A stretch of DNA of 64,000 bases. Source: Rhizobium leguminosarum. Lineage in GTDB: Bacteria > Pseudomonadota > Alphaproteobacteria > Rhizobiales > Rhizobiaceae. Shown piece by piece: positions 34,853 to 43,267 of this stretch. A model generated the notes under the pieces. That model saw nothing but the letters and a program-made list of their open reading frames with translations. It was not told the DNA's origin and searched no databases. The translations under genes and the position numbers were made by a program. The DNA lies in assembly GCF_001652265.1 (NCBI RefSeq), contig NZ_LWBS01000327.1, forward strand, positions 1 through 64,000. Direction: 5' to 3'. Within the stretch, counting starts at the first letter, position 1; each line of letters begins with the position of its first letter.

Positions 34853-35998
34853 TCACAGCGCCATATGTGTTTGAGGATTGAAAAAGTGAAGTTTCGCCGG
34901 GTCGATGGCCAGATCGATCGATTGGCCCGTTTCGACCGCGCTGACCGCTTCGAACCGCGCGACGGCGTTGGCGGCCCCGCTCAGGTCCTCGACGGCATCG
35001 GGATCGCCCGAGTCGATCCGGACCGCGTCGATCTTCAAATGGACGATCAGCTCGGAGCCGAGCTCTTCGATCGACTTCACGACAACCGGAATCGTCGGAT
35101 GGGAGGCTCCGGACGGCAACCGGCTGTCGTAGAGGTCCTCGGGCCGGACCCCAAAGATCACGTCCTTTCCGTCAAAGGCGGCAAGACCGGGAGCGCGCTC
35201 GAAGGCGCCGCCGGACAAGGGAATGGAGAAGCCCGGCAGATGAATCCGCCCGCCCGCCAGACGCCCTTCGAAAAGGTTCATCGACGGCGAACCGATAAAG
35301 CCGGCGACAAACGCATTGACCGGGCGATGATATAAAGCCTTGGGCGTATCCACCTGTTGAAGCACGCCGCCCTTCAGCACCGCGACCCGATCGCCCATGG
35401 TCAGCGCTTCGGTCTGGTCGTGCGTCACATAGATCGTCGTCACGCCCAGCTGTCTCTGCAGGCTGGCGATCTCTGCCCGCATCTGAACGCGCAGCTTCGC
35501 ATCGAGATTCGAGAGCGGTTCGTCCATGAGGAATGCCGCAGGCTCGCGGACCATGGCGCGGCCCATCGCAACACGCTGGCGCTGACCGCCGGAAAGCTGT
35601 GCGGGCTTGTTGCCCAGCAGGGATTCCAGTTGCAGGATTTTGGCAATCTCGTGCACCCGCTTGGTGCGTTCGGCCTTGTTCTTTCCGGCCAGCTTCATCG
35701 AAAAGGCAATGTTGTCGAAGACGGTCATGTGCGGATAAAGCGCATAGCTCTGAAAGACCATGGCAATGTCCCGGTCCTTGGGCGCGAGATCCACGACGTC
35801 CTGACCGCCGATGCTCAAGGTCCCGCTGCTGATTTCCTCAAGCCCGGCAATCATCCGCAGAGCGGTCGATTTTCCGCATCCGGACGGCCCGACCAGAATC
35901 AGAAACTCGCCATCATGGATCGTCAGGCTCAGATCCTTGATCGCATGGTAGCTGTTTCCATAAGTCTTGCAGATTTTGTCGAGTACAACCACAGCCAC
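34853..35998 (-). CDS. MalK/UgpC-type sugar ABC transporter ATP-binding protein
   Basis: A 381-residue ATPase with a C-terminal TOBE/MalK regulatory domain (after about residue 235). Walker A is GPSGCGKST (about 38-46), signature LSGGQRQR, Walker B MDEPLSNLDAKL. The frame is open 123 codons further, through an AT-rich promoter region with no ribosome site. GTG at 35996-35998 follows GGGAGGA at six bases and is chosen. It is the only sugar-type ATPase in the window, while two separate sugar binding-protein/permease sets lack one, so it may serve both. Confidence 0.9.
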   Translation of the reverse strand: MAVVVLDKICKTYGNSYHAIKDLSLTIHDGEFLILVGPSGCGKSTALRMIAGLEEISSGTLSIGGQDVVDLAPKDRDIAMVFQSYALYPHMTVFDNIAFSMKLAGKNKAERTKRVHEIAKILQLESLLGNKPAQLSGGQRQRVAMGRAMVREPAAFLMDEPLSNLDAKLRVQMRAEIASLQRQLGVTTIYVTHDQTEALTMGDRVAVLKGGVLQQVDTPKALYHRPVNAFVAGFIGSPSMNLFEGRLAGGRIHLPGFSIPLSGGAFERAPGLAAFDGKDVIFGVRPEDLYDSRLPSGASHPTIPVVVKSIEELGSELIVHLKIDAVRIDSGDPDAVEDLSGAANAVARFEAVSAVETGQSIDLAIDPAKLHFFNPQTHMAL

Positions 35999-36119
35999 GT
36001 CTCGTCCTCCCGTACCAGTCCGGATCACATCTTCAGACGGCGCTCCCCGCCGTCTCCGATCCTTTCGACAAGAAAGCTCAGGCCTGAGCTTCAAAGTCAA
36101 CCAAAGAATCGACGACAGT

Positions 36120-36222
36120 TCGCCGTAAACGGTCAGACGATCTTCATATCTATTTGAAATAAATATATATTTTACAATAAATTGAAAATTATTTGCGAAA
36201 CTATATTTTTTATCGCGCGTAA
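36120..36222 (-). promoter_or_regulatory. AT-rich promoter region of the MalK-dehydrogenase operon
   Basis: About 100 bases of markedly AT-rich sequence (AATAAATATATATTTTAC, then ACTATATTTTTTATCG) in a high-GC context, between the PfkB kinase stop and the ATPase gene. It most likely holds the promoter for the six downstream genes. Exact -35/-10 boxes could not be assigned with confidence. Confidence 0.5.
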
Positions 36223-36225
36223 CTT

Positions 36226-37191
36226 TTATGATTGGCGCATCGGGAGCGGCGCGGGCGCATTCTCCGCCGCCATCCATGCCAGACACGTCTGGTGATCCGG
36301 CAGGCCTCTGCGCCCTCCCCGTGCGGTCACGGAAATGGCGGCCGCCGCCGTGGCATAGGCAACGCAATCAAGCGGGCTCTTACCCCTAGCGAGGGCAAGG
36401 GCGTAGGCACCGTGAAAACAATCACCGGCGCCGGTCGTGTCGACCGCCTGAACTTGATAGGCCGGCACATGCCACCGGGTGGCATCGCCTTTCTGGCGGA
36501 GGTAAGTCCCTCGTTCGCCATCAGTCAGGACAACAGCGGACCGATCCCCGGACCAGAGCTTGTCCAGGATCATTGTGGGGTCACCCTCGCCGGTGTACTC
36601 CCGCCCGAAGGCGAGCGGCAGCACCAGATGGTTGGCGAAAGCCAGGATCCGGTCGGTCGCGGCACCGACCGTCCATTCGATGTCGGCTATCACGGCAAGG
36701 CCCAAGGCGCGTGCGCGCGCGACGACACTTTCCGAGTGCGTGGCATAGCCATCGATTAGCAGGACCGGGGCCTGCATCAAAACATCGTCGGACAGCGCAT
36801 CCGACGTGCCGTGCAGTACATCGTCATTATAAGCGATGAACCGGTCGCCGTCGGGACCGACCGTGATCACGGAGCGAATCGGCGCAGCATCCGCGTGGCG
36901 GGGGGCCAGCGATATGTCGACGCCGTCCCTCTCGAGTTCGCTGCCCGCCACGTCGGCCGCCCGCTCATCGCCGAGCCAGCCGATGAAGCCGGCGCGCCCG
37001 CCGAGCCGGGCGACGGCAACAAGGGCCGTCGCCACGTTGCCGCCGTGGTCGGTGGCGCGCTTCGTCACCTTCCCCTTGCCAGCCGTCAGTTCCCGATCGA
37101 CATAGATGATGTCATCGATTGCCAGGGCGCCGAAGCCCAGAACCTGGATAGGGCGCGACACGGTCTCAAGCACCGGCCGCCGCCAGCGCAT
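36226..37191 (-). CDS. PfkB-family sugar kinase
   Basis: A 321-residue ribokinase-type kinase. Early Gly-Gly motif DHGGNVATALVAVARLGG (about residues 47-64) and the anion-hole/catalytic motif DTTGAGDCFHGAYAL (about 252-266) are intact. GTG 10 codons in (VSRPIQV) is another possible start. It overlaps the end of the aldolase-like gene upstream by 26 bases, so kinase and aldolase are coupled: phosphorylation followed by cleavage. The substrate is unknown. Confidence 0.9.
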   Translation of the reverse strand: MRWRRPVLETVSRPIQVLGFGALAIDDIIYVDRELTAGKGKVTKRATDHGGNVATALVAVARLGGRAGFIGWLGDERAADVAGSELERDGVDISLAPRHADAAPIRSVITVGPDGDRFIAYNDDVLHGTSDALSDDVLMQAPVLLIDGYATHSESVVARARALGLAVIADIEWTVGAATDRILAFANHLVLPLAFGREYTGEGDPTMILDKLWSGDRSAVVLTDGERGTYLRQKGDATRWHVPAYQVQAVDTTGAGDCFHGAYALALARGKSPLDCVAYATAAAAISVTARGGRRGLPDHQTCLAWMAAENAPAPLPMRQS

Positions 37192-37966
37192 CCTCCGGCG
37201 TCATCCCCTTATGAATGACGAACTTGAAAGCGCGTGCGGCCATGGTCGTATCGCCGTGACCCCAGAGGTTGCGGCCAACGACCGCGCCTTTGGCCCCAGC
37301 GCGCAGTGCTTCCGACGTCTGGGCGAGCGCCCCGAGCAGCGTATCGGTCTTCGGGCCGCCGGCGATCACGACCGGAATCGGGCAAGTCGCAACGGTCTCA
37401 CGGAAGGACTCGAAATCGCCGGTGTAGCCGACCTTGATCACGTCGACGCCGGCCTCGAAGCCGATGCGCACGGCGTAAGCGATTTCATCCGGGGTGAACA
37501 CGATCTTGCCGCCGTCGGAGAAATCGCGGGGATAGACGTGCGCAACGACCGGCATCTCGAAGCGGGCAGCGGCGTTGACCGTATCGGTGAGCCAGCGGAT
37601 ATACTCTCCTTCGGTGGCGCCGCGCACGGGAATGGCGACAGCCAGAGCGTCCGCACCATAACGCACCGCGTCCTCCGGGGTCGCAATGAGCTGGCGAATA
37701 CGGTCGTCGGCGGTGAAGCAACCGCCCTGAATGACGAGCGCTGCCTTTCCGGCATATTCCGACCAGAGGTGGCGCGCCGCGCCAGGCTGGATGCTGATGT
37801 AGTCGGGACCTCCCGCCATGACGCGTCTGAGCGCACCCGGCAGGTCGGCAAGCCCGCCCTCACGCACATTGCCATAACCGACAAAATGATCGACGGCACC
37901 TCCGAACAAATGACCCGATGGGTTCGAGAACAGGCGTGCGAGGCGGATTTTGGTTCCGAGACCCAT
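37166..37966 (-). CDS. class I aldolase, DhnA/LsrF/DeoC-like family
   Basis: A 266-residue TIM-barrel aldolase or thiolase. The likely Schiff-base Lys is in AGVDVIKVGYTGDFES and the phosphate loop in VIAGGPKTDTLL..GAKGAVVGRNLWG. The frame is open 73 codons further, through tandem repeats; ATG at 37964-37966 (MGLGTKIRLARLF) has AAGGAAG upstream and is chosen. It is the first gene after the divergent DeoR regulator and is coupled to the PfkB kinase. It probably splits the phosphorylated sugar into C3 pieces. Confidence 0.87.
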   Translation of the reverse strand: MGLGTKIRLARLFSNPSGHLFGGAVDHFVGYGNVREGGLADLPGALRRVMAGGPDYISIQPGAARHLWSEYAGKAALVIQGGCFTADDRIRQLIATPEDAVRYGADALAVAIPVRGATEGEYIRWLTDTVNAAARFEMPVVAHVYPRDFSDGGKIVFTPDEIAYAVRIGFEAGVDVIKVGYTGDFESFRETVATCPIPVVIAGGPKTDTLLGALAQTSEALRAGAKGAVVGRNLWGHGDTTMAARAFKFVIHKGMTPEDALAAAGA

Positions 37967-37978
37967 GGCGAGACTTCC

Positions 37979-38022
37979 TTTGTGATTGCCGGCTTTGTGA
38001 TTGCAGACTTGCGATTGCCGGC
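37979..38022 (-). repeat. three imperfect 15-base tandem repeats in the aldolase leader
   Basis: TTTGTGATTGCCGGC (37979-37993), TTTGTGATTGCAGAC (37994-38008) and TTGCGATTGCCGGC (38009-38022) stand head to tail, 13 bases before the aldolase start codon. They lie in the untranslated leader between the aldolase and the divergent DeoR gene. Function unknown; regulator binding or slippage-born duplication are both possible. Confidence 0.6.
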
Positions 38023-38078
38023 ACCGATGCTGGAAAAACCCTAACTCGAAAACAAACAAACATTCAATATTTCGATTT

Positions 38079-38182
38079 CTTTCGTTTTTACATGAATGAT
38101 GAATTTTTGACGTGCATTTTCGTCGTTGAACGGCTATTTCTGCAGCAGAAGCCGTAGGATGAGACAGCGAGCTTTCGTTTTT
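38079..38182. promoter_or_regulatory. two CTTTCGTTTTT boxes, candidate DeoR operators
   Basis: The 11-base CTTTCGTTTTT occurs at 38079-38089 and 38172-38182, 93 bases apart, in the divergent promoter region between the aldolase and DeoR genes. A related CTTTC-N10-GAAAG lies before the sugar binding-protein gene (43593-43612). Such TTTCG-rich sites suit DeoR-type repressors. Confidence 0.4.
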
Positions 38183-38224
38183 CAAAAGTCTCAGTGTCGC
38201 AAATAACAGCAGTCGGGATCACAT

Positions 38225-38986
38225 ATGCTTGCAGAGCAGAGGCGGCAGCAGATCATGCTGGAACTTCAACGGGTCGGTCAGGCACGCACCCGCCAGCTCG
38301 CGGAATTCTTCGAGGTCTCGGAAGTGACGATCCGCTCCGACCTCGAAATCATGGACGCGAAGAAGCAACTGATTAAAACACATGGCGGGGCAATCGCCCT
38401 GCCGTCGGACTCGCCGGCAGCGGCCTTCGAGGAACGCATGCAGCGCAATTTCGATGCGAAGCGACGCATCGCCCAGATGGCAGCGCGACAGATCATCGAC
38501 AATCAGTCGATCGTCTTCGACAGCGGTTCGACGCTGCTGCAGGTGGCCATGCAGATGCCCCCGGTCAACAACGTCGTGGTTGCGACAACGGCAATGAACA
38601 TCGCCCAGCATCTGATGTACCGGCCCGGACTCGACGTGCACATGATCGGCGGCCGCGTGTTTCCCAGCACCGTGAGCACGATCGTACAGGACTCCGACAA
38701 GGCGGTCGGCGGCCTCGTCGCCCACCAGGCTTTTGTCGGCGCCCACGCGATCGATCAGGCCTTCGATGTCGTCGATGTCTCCGAGGACGTGGCTCGGACC
38801 AAGCGTAACCTGGTTCGCATGGCCCGGCGTGTCGTCCTCGTGGCGGATTCGAGCAAATTTGACATCGGCGCCTCCTCCAAAGCCTTCTCGCTGTCGCGCG
38901 TCGATCTGATCATCACCGACAGCAACATGCCGCACAGCATTCGCCACAGGCTCGACAAGCTGGGCGTGGAGGTTCGCTACGCGTGA
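38225..38986 (+). CDS. DeoR-family transcriptional regulator
   Basis: A 253-residue repressor. The N-terminal helix-turn-helix is ARTRQLAEFFEVSEVTIRSDLEIMDAKK (about residues 19-46) with the family signature; the C-terminal sugar-phosphate sensor domain has FDSGSTLLQVA and VVLVADSSKFD. It is divergent from the aldolase-kinase genes and shares their promoter region, so it most likely represses them and responds to a sugar phosphate. Confidence 0.92.
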   Translation: MLAEQRRQQIMLELQRVGQARTRQLAEFFEVSEVTIRSDLEIMDAKKQLIKTHGGAIALPSDSPAAAFEERMQRNFDAKRRIAQMAARQIIDNQSIVFDSGSTLLQVAMQMPPVNNVVVATTAMNIAQHLMYRPGLDVHMIGGRVFPSTVSTIVQDSDKAVGGLVAHQAFVGAHAIDQAFDVVDVSEDVARTKRNLVRMARRVVLVADSSKFDIGASSKAFSLSRVDLIITDSNMPHSIRHRLDKLGVEVRYA

Positions 38987-39031
38987 CCTGCAGTCCACCT
39001 CTCCAATTTACAAGAGAGACAGGAGAGGCTT

Positions 39032-39062
39032 TGGCGTCGACGGATAGTTTTGGCCGACGCCA
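39032..39062. terminator. hairpin between converging genes
   Basis: TGGCGTCG (39032-39039) and CGACGCCA (39055-39062) form an eight-base stem with a 15-base loop between the DeoR gene and the converging TIM-barrel gene. No long T-run follows on either strand, so efficiency is uncertain. Confidence 0.5.
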
Positions 39063-39078
39063 CGGAATACGAAATGGG

Positions 39079-39897
39079 CTAAAACCCCAGACGTCGAAGC
39101 GTCTCGCGGTTCGCTCGAACGGCCGCGGCAGGATCGGTTCCGGCATGGTCCGATTCTTCTTCCACCACGATCCAGCCGATAAAGTTCGGCGCATCCCGAA
39201 CGGCCGAAATGACGGCAGGCACGTCGCAGACGCCTTCGCCCAGCATCGCCCAGGTCCCACCGGCGTCGACATCCTTCAGATGCACGTAACGGATCCGGTC
39301 CCGGTAGGCCGCCAGCGTGTCGCCGATCTGCTGGCCGCCACGCAGGATATGGCCGGTATCCGGCACCCAACCCACTCCTGGATCCAAGAGAGCAAACAGG
39401 CGATCATAGTCGTTCCGGGTGAAGAGCAGTGTATTGTGGTGCGAGGAAGGATGGACAGCTACAGTGACGCCAGCCGACTGTCCGATCTCAGTCGCACGAT
39501 TGTAGCACTCGGCCGCAATGGCGAATTTCTCATCGCGCGGACCATCCGAGACCACCGTCGCCGATCCCATCGATACCAGCGCACCGGGAAAGTTCGCGGC
39601 GAAATCGACCCATCGCCGCGCCATGTCGAGATCGGAGGCAATCTTTTCCGGCACCGTGAAACCGCTGGCGGAGCCGAAGGCAAAGGAAACCAGCGCCAAA
39701 CCGGCATCCGTCAGCGTGCGGGCAAAGTCGGCAGGCTTGAGCGCGTAGTGACCAATCATCGTATCGGTGATTTCGATACCGGCATATCCGCCGTCGGCAA
39801 TGGCGCGCACCAGATCGTCCGGACCGCCGCTCCAACCGGTACCCAGCATCTCCCAGGTGAATGTTTGGCAGCCGATCTGCAGCTCAGCATTTTTCAT
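39079..39897 (-). CDS. sugar phosphate isomerase/epimerase-like TIM barrel
   Basis: A 272-residue AP_endonuc_2/xylose isomerase-like protein. Likely metal-binding positions are Glu in YAGIEITDTMIG, His pairs in VAVHPSSHHNTLL, Asp/His in GWVPDTGHILRGG and IRYVHLKDVD and the late Glu in WIVVEEES. The frame runs 47 codons further upstream; ATG at 39895-39897 (MKNAELQIGCQTF) is the family-like start. It diverges from a Gfo/Idh/MocA gene, the second such pair in the island. It probably acts on a keto-sugar or inositol derivative. Confidence 0.87.
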   Translation of the reverse strand: MKNAELQIGCQTFTWEMLGTGWSGGPDDLVRAIADGGYAGIEITDTMIGHYALKPADFARTLTDAGLALVSFAFGSASGFTVPEKIASDLDMARRWVDFAANFPGALVSMGSATVVSDGPRDEKFAIAAECYNRATEIGQSAGVTVAVHPSSHHNTLLFTRNDYDRLFALLDPGVGWVPDTGHILRGGQQIGDTLAAYRDRIRYVHLKDVDAGGTWAMLGEGVCDVPAVISAVRDAPNFIGWIVVEEESDHAGTDPAAAVRANRETLRRLGF

Positions 39898-40026
39898 ATC
39901 TCGGTCCTGACCTATCCTCGGAGGCTTCGCCAGCTTTGCCGAAAGCCCCTTCCGCCGGGAGAGGCGGCTGAACACCGGAACGACGGGCTCTTCAACGGGG
40001 GATTGCGACGCCAGCGTCTTGCCATT

Positions 40027-40052
40027 ACGTACGGTCAAATGTTACCGTGCGT
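40027..40052. promoter_or_regulatory. 26-base inverted repeat in a divergent promoter
   Basis: ACGTACGGT (40027-40035), eight-base spacer, ACCGTGCGT (40044-40052): nine-base arms with one mismatch. It lies between the divergent TIM-barrel and dehydrogenase genes, next to an AT-rich stretch. It is a candidate operator, perhaps for the nearby LacI or DeoR protein. Confidence 0.5.
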
Positions 40053-40133
40053 CAATATATTTTATTCCTTGCGATTAAAATGTAATGCGCCTCTCAATCC
40101 TTCGCACTCGCAACGGCAAAATCAGGTTCTTCG

Positions 40134-41282
40134 ATGACACAGACCAATGGTATGAAACTCAGGATCGGCGTGGTGGGATGCGGCAATATTTCGCTCGCCT
40201 ATATGCGCAACGCGCCGCTGTTTTGCGGCGTCGAAATCACCTCCTGTGCAGATCTCAACGCCGACGCCGCCAGGCGCCGCGCGGCGGAGTTCGATCTGCG
40301 GACGGCTGATGTCGATAGCCTCATTGACGACAAGAATATCGACCTCATCCTCAACCTGACGATCCCGGCTGCGCATTTTGACGTTTCGATGCGGGCGCTG
40401 TCGGCAGGCAAGCACGTCTTCACGGAGAAGCCGCTCGGCGTCACGGCCGCCGAAGGACGCCGGCTGGTGGATGCCGCCGCCGTAAAGGGCCTCATGCTCG
40501 GCTCGGCGCCAGACACGTTCCTCGGCGCGGCCGGACGCCATGCCCGGCGGCAGATGGAAGCCGGCGCCATCGGCAAGCCGGTGACCGGGACAGCCTTCAT
40601 GATGGGGCGCGGCATGGAGCACTGGCATCCGGATCCCAGTTTTTATTACCAGGCCGGCGCAGGCCCGGTCATGGATATGGGGCCTTATTATCTGACGATG
40701 ATGGTCAATCTGATGGGGCCGATCCGCCGTGTGCAGGCCGTCGCCACAAGCGGGCAGGAAGAGCGGCTCATCACGGCGGAGGGACCGAAGCAGGGCACGA
40801 CGTTCAAGGTCGGCACGCCGACCAGCGTGCTGTCGCTGCTGGAATTCGAGTGCGGTGCGACAGTCACCTTCGGCACCTCCTGGGACGTATTCCGCCATTC
40901 CAACCACCCCATCGAACTCCACGGAACCGAAGGCTCACTGCGCCTGCCCGACCCCGACAATTTCGGCGGCTCCGTCGCGCTTTCCAGCCGTGGCGCGCCC
41001 TGGCAGGAAACGGATACATCAGGCGAACTCTTCGGCGCCGTCAATTGGCCGATCGCAGCGCCTGATCGTGCCAACTACCGCATGCTTGGTCTTGCCGATC
41101 TCGCGCGCGCAATCATCGAAGGCCGTGCGCCGCGTGCTTCGGGCGATCTCGCTCTGCATGTGCTCGAAGTCATGGAAGCGATCCTGCGTGCCGGTGAAAC
41201 CGGTGTCGCGCAGACCATTGCGGGTGTCGTCGCGCAGCCAAAAGAATTGCGGGAAGACGAAGCGAGGAGTTTGCTGGCATGA
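40134..41282 (+). CDS. Gfo/Idh/MocA-family sugar dehydrogenase
   Basis: A 382-residue NAD(P)-dependent oxidoreductase. The Rossmann motif is IGVVGCGNISLAYM (about residues 11-24), the signature Lys is in FTEKPLGVTAAEG and the substrate-domain helix is GPVMDMGPYYLTMMV. MKLRIGVV six codons in is an alternative start. Its stop overlaps the next gene (hydrolase) by four bases. It diverges from a TIM-barrel isomerase-like gene and forms the second dehydrogenase/TIM-barrel pair here. Confidence 0.9.
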   Translation: MTQTNGMKLRIGVVGCGNISLAYMRNAPLFCGVEITSCADLNADAARRRAAEFDLRTADVDSLIDDKNIDLILNLTIPAAHFDVSMRALSAGKHVFTEKPLGVTAAEGRRLVDAAAVKGLMLGSAPDTFLGAAGRHARRQMEAGAIGKPVTGTAFMMGRGMEHWHPDPSFYYQAGAGPVMDMGPYYLTMMVNLMGPIRRVQAVATSGQEERLITAEGPKQGTTFKVGTPTSVLSLLEFECGATVTFGTSWDVFRHSNHPIELHGTEGSLRLPDPDNFGGSVALSSRGAPWQETDTSGELFGAVNWPIAAPDRANYRMLGLADLARAIIEGRAPRASGDLALHVLEVMEAILRAGETGVAQTIAGVVAQPKELREDEARSLLA

Positions 41283-42214
41283 CGCAACTCGACGAATCCG
41301 CCAGACGCGCGCTTGCATGGCCGGGCGATCCGCAAACGCCGGTCGAAAGCTGCACGCCGGCGCTGGCGCGGCAGCAATATCTGGATAGTTTCGCAGACAT
41401 CCAGCGGCCGCTCGAAGACGTGGCCGAGATCCTGGAAAGGCATGTGGGCGCCATCCGGTTGAAGATATGGCGCGGACGAACCGCGCCGCGCCAGGGCGCA
41501 CCGGCCTTGCTTTATCTCCATGGCGGCGGTTTTGTGATCGGCGCGCCGGAAACCCATGAGGATATCTGCCGGACGCTTGCCAATATGGCAGGCGCCGTCG
41601 TCGTTTCGCCCGACTATCGCCTGGCCCCGGAACACCCCTTTCCGGCAGCGATTGACGATTGCGCCGCCACACTCGTCTGGATGACGGAGCAGGCGGATGC
41701 GCTCGGTATCGATCCCTTGCGAATTCTCGTCGCCGGCGATAGCGCCGGCGGCAATCTGGCCGCCGTCGTCGCCCTGCTGGCACGGGACGGACAGGTGCCG
41801 GCTGTCATCGGACAGGTGTTGATCTATCCGGTGACCGACCAATTGCAGGCAAGCGACAGCTACTTGCGTTATGCGGAGGGTTACGGCCTGACGGCCGCAG
41901 CGATGCAATGGTTCCGAGACCACTATCTGCCGGAAGCCGCGAGCAGGCCGGATTGGCGCGCCTCGCCGCTGCGCGTGGCGTCGCTAGCAGGCGTGGCGCC
42001 GGCCCTCGTGATCCTTGCCGGATACGACGTGCTGTTCGACGAAGCGGCCGCTTATGCCGAGCGGCTCAGCTTGGAAGCGCAGGCCACAAGCCGGACCTGG
42101 GCCGGACAGATCCATGGCTTCGTATCGAAGCGACGGGCCATTCCGGAGGCGCAAGAGGCCCTTGAAGCCATTGCTATGGCCTGGCGCACCATGGACCCTG
42201 GGCTTGCCCGTTGA
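41279..42214 (+). CDS. alpha/beta hydrolase, hormone-sensitive lipase family
   Basis: A 311-residue esterase. The oxyanion motif HGGGFVIG (about residues 81-88), the nucleophile GDSAGGNLAAV (Ser near 156), the catalytic Asp in AGYDVLFDEA and His in QIHGFVSK are all present, so it should be active. It overlaps the dehydrogenase gene and is cotranscribed. In this sugar context it may remove an acyl group or open a lactone; family substrates are short acyl esters. Confidence 0.9.
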   Translation: MTQLDESARRALAWPGDPQTPVESCTPALARQQYLDSFADIQRPLEDVAEILERHVGAIRLKIWRGRTAPRQGAPALLYLHGGGFVIGAPETHEDICRTLANMAGAVVVSPDYRLAPEHPFPAAIDDCAATLVWMTEQADALGIDPLRILVAGDSAGGNLAAVVALLARDGQVPAVIGQVLIYPVTDQLQASDSYLRYAEGYGLTAAAMQWFRDHYLPEAASRPDWRASPLRVASLAGVAPALVILAGYDVLFDEAAAYAERLSLEAQATSRTWAGQIHGFVSKRRAIPEAQEALEAIAMAWRTMDPGLAR

Positions 42215-42232
42215 AGCGCAACCGCGACTGAC

Positions 42233-43267
42233 TCAAGCCGAGTCGCGCATGACCAGCGTCGCTTCGAGGATCACCCTGTTCGTCACAGGGGTCGTTCCAT
42301 CATCCTCGCTTTCGATATGCGCCAGCAAAAGCTCCACGGACTTCGCGGCGATCTCCGGCGCGTTCTGGGCCATCGTCGTCAGCGACGGACAGGTATATCG
42401 GCTAAGCGGGTGATCGTCATGCCCGGCAATGCGCACGTCGCAATCGTCATTCCGGCCGATTTTCAGTCCCGAGGCGAATACGGCTGCCATCGCGCCGAAA
42501 GCGAAGCGGTCGTTGGCGCATAGCAGCGTTTTGCCCGGAAGACCGCCATTGGCAAGAATTCTCTGCATCTGCTCGTATCCGAGACGCTCGAATTCCCAGG
42601 AAGGTGGCGCGTCGCAATCGATGACGAGCGGGGAATGCCCTTCCCTCGCCATGGTCGCGCGGTAGCCCGCCTGCCGCTCGCCGGCATTTTCGGTCATATG
42701 CGGAATTTCCAGAAAGATCGGCGGCTCGCCGGACCGGCAGAGATACTGCACGATGGCTGCCATGCTTTGCGCGTTGTCGTTGCCGACATACGGAAGGTCG
42801 GCGTCGGCAGGATTGTCGAAGCAGACGACGGGTATGGCATCCCTTAGTCTTCCCAACGCTGAACGGCGCGAACCGGCTCCGAGCGGCGCCACGATCGCAC
42901 CCGCGACCTTCAGCGAGAGCAAGGTCCGAACGGCCTCCGCCTCCAGCTCCGGCCGCGTGTGCGAAGAGATCTGGACAGGCCAGAATCCCTTTTCGCGCAA
43001 CTCCAGCTCGATCAGCGACACGACCTGTACATAAAAGGGATCCGACATGGTCGGGACCAGAATCCCGATATTCCTGGTCCGTTTGCGATTGAGATGCCGC
43101 GCGAAAAGGTTCGGCTCGAAATGCGACTTCTTGAGAGCCGCCTCGATACGCTTGCGGGTCACCTCCTTGATCTGCGAGGGGTCATCGAAATATTTCGACA
43201 AGGTCGGACGCGATACGCCGGCGGCGCTCGCGAAGTCGTCCATCGATTTATAATTTTTCTTGGCCAT
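42233..43267 (-). CDS. LacI-family transcriptional regulator
   Basis: A 344-residue regulator. The N-terminal helix-turn-helix and hinge (MDDFASAAGVSRPTLSKYFDDPSQIKEVTRKRIEAAL..HFEPNLFARHLNRKRT, residues 6-64) is followed by a periplasmic-binding-like sensor domain (NIGILVPTMSDPFYVQVV). It is convergent with the hydrolase gene and divergent, over a 570-base gap, from the sugar binding-protein gene. It most likely controls the transporter and perhaps the dehydrogenase genes. Confidence 0.92.
   Translation of the reverse strand: MAKKNYKSMDDFASAAGVSRPTLSKYFDDPSQIKEVTRKRIEAALKKSHFEPNLFARHLNRKRTRNIGILVPTMSDPFYVQVVSLIELELREKGFWPVQISSHTRPELEAEAVRTLLSLKVAGAIVAPLGAGSRRSALGRLRDAIPVVCFDNPADADLPYVGNDNAQSMAAIVQYLCRSGEPPIFLEIPHMTENAGERQAGYRATMAREGHSPLVIDCDAPPSWEFERLGYEQMQRILANGGLPGKTLLCANDRFAFGAMAAVFASGLKIGRNDDCDVRIAGHDDHPLSRYTCPSLTTMAQNAPEIAAKSVELLLAHIESEDDGTTPVTNRVILEATLVMRDSA

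Noticed and set aside
36000..36367. N-terminal 123-codon extension of the MalK-type ATPase
   Set aside because: It runs through an AT-rich promoter region and part of the kinase gene and lacks a ribosome site; GTG at 35998 has a strong one.
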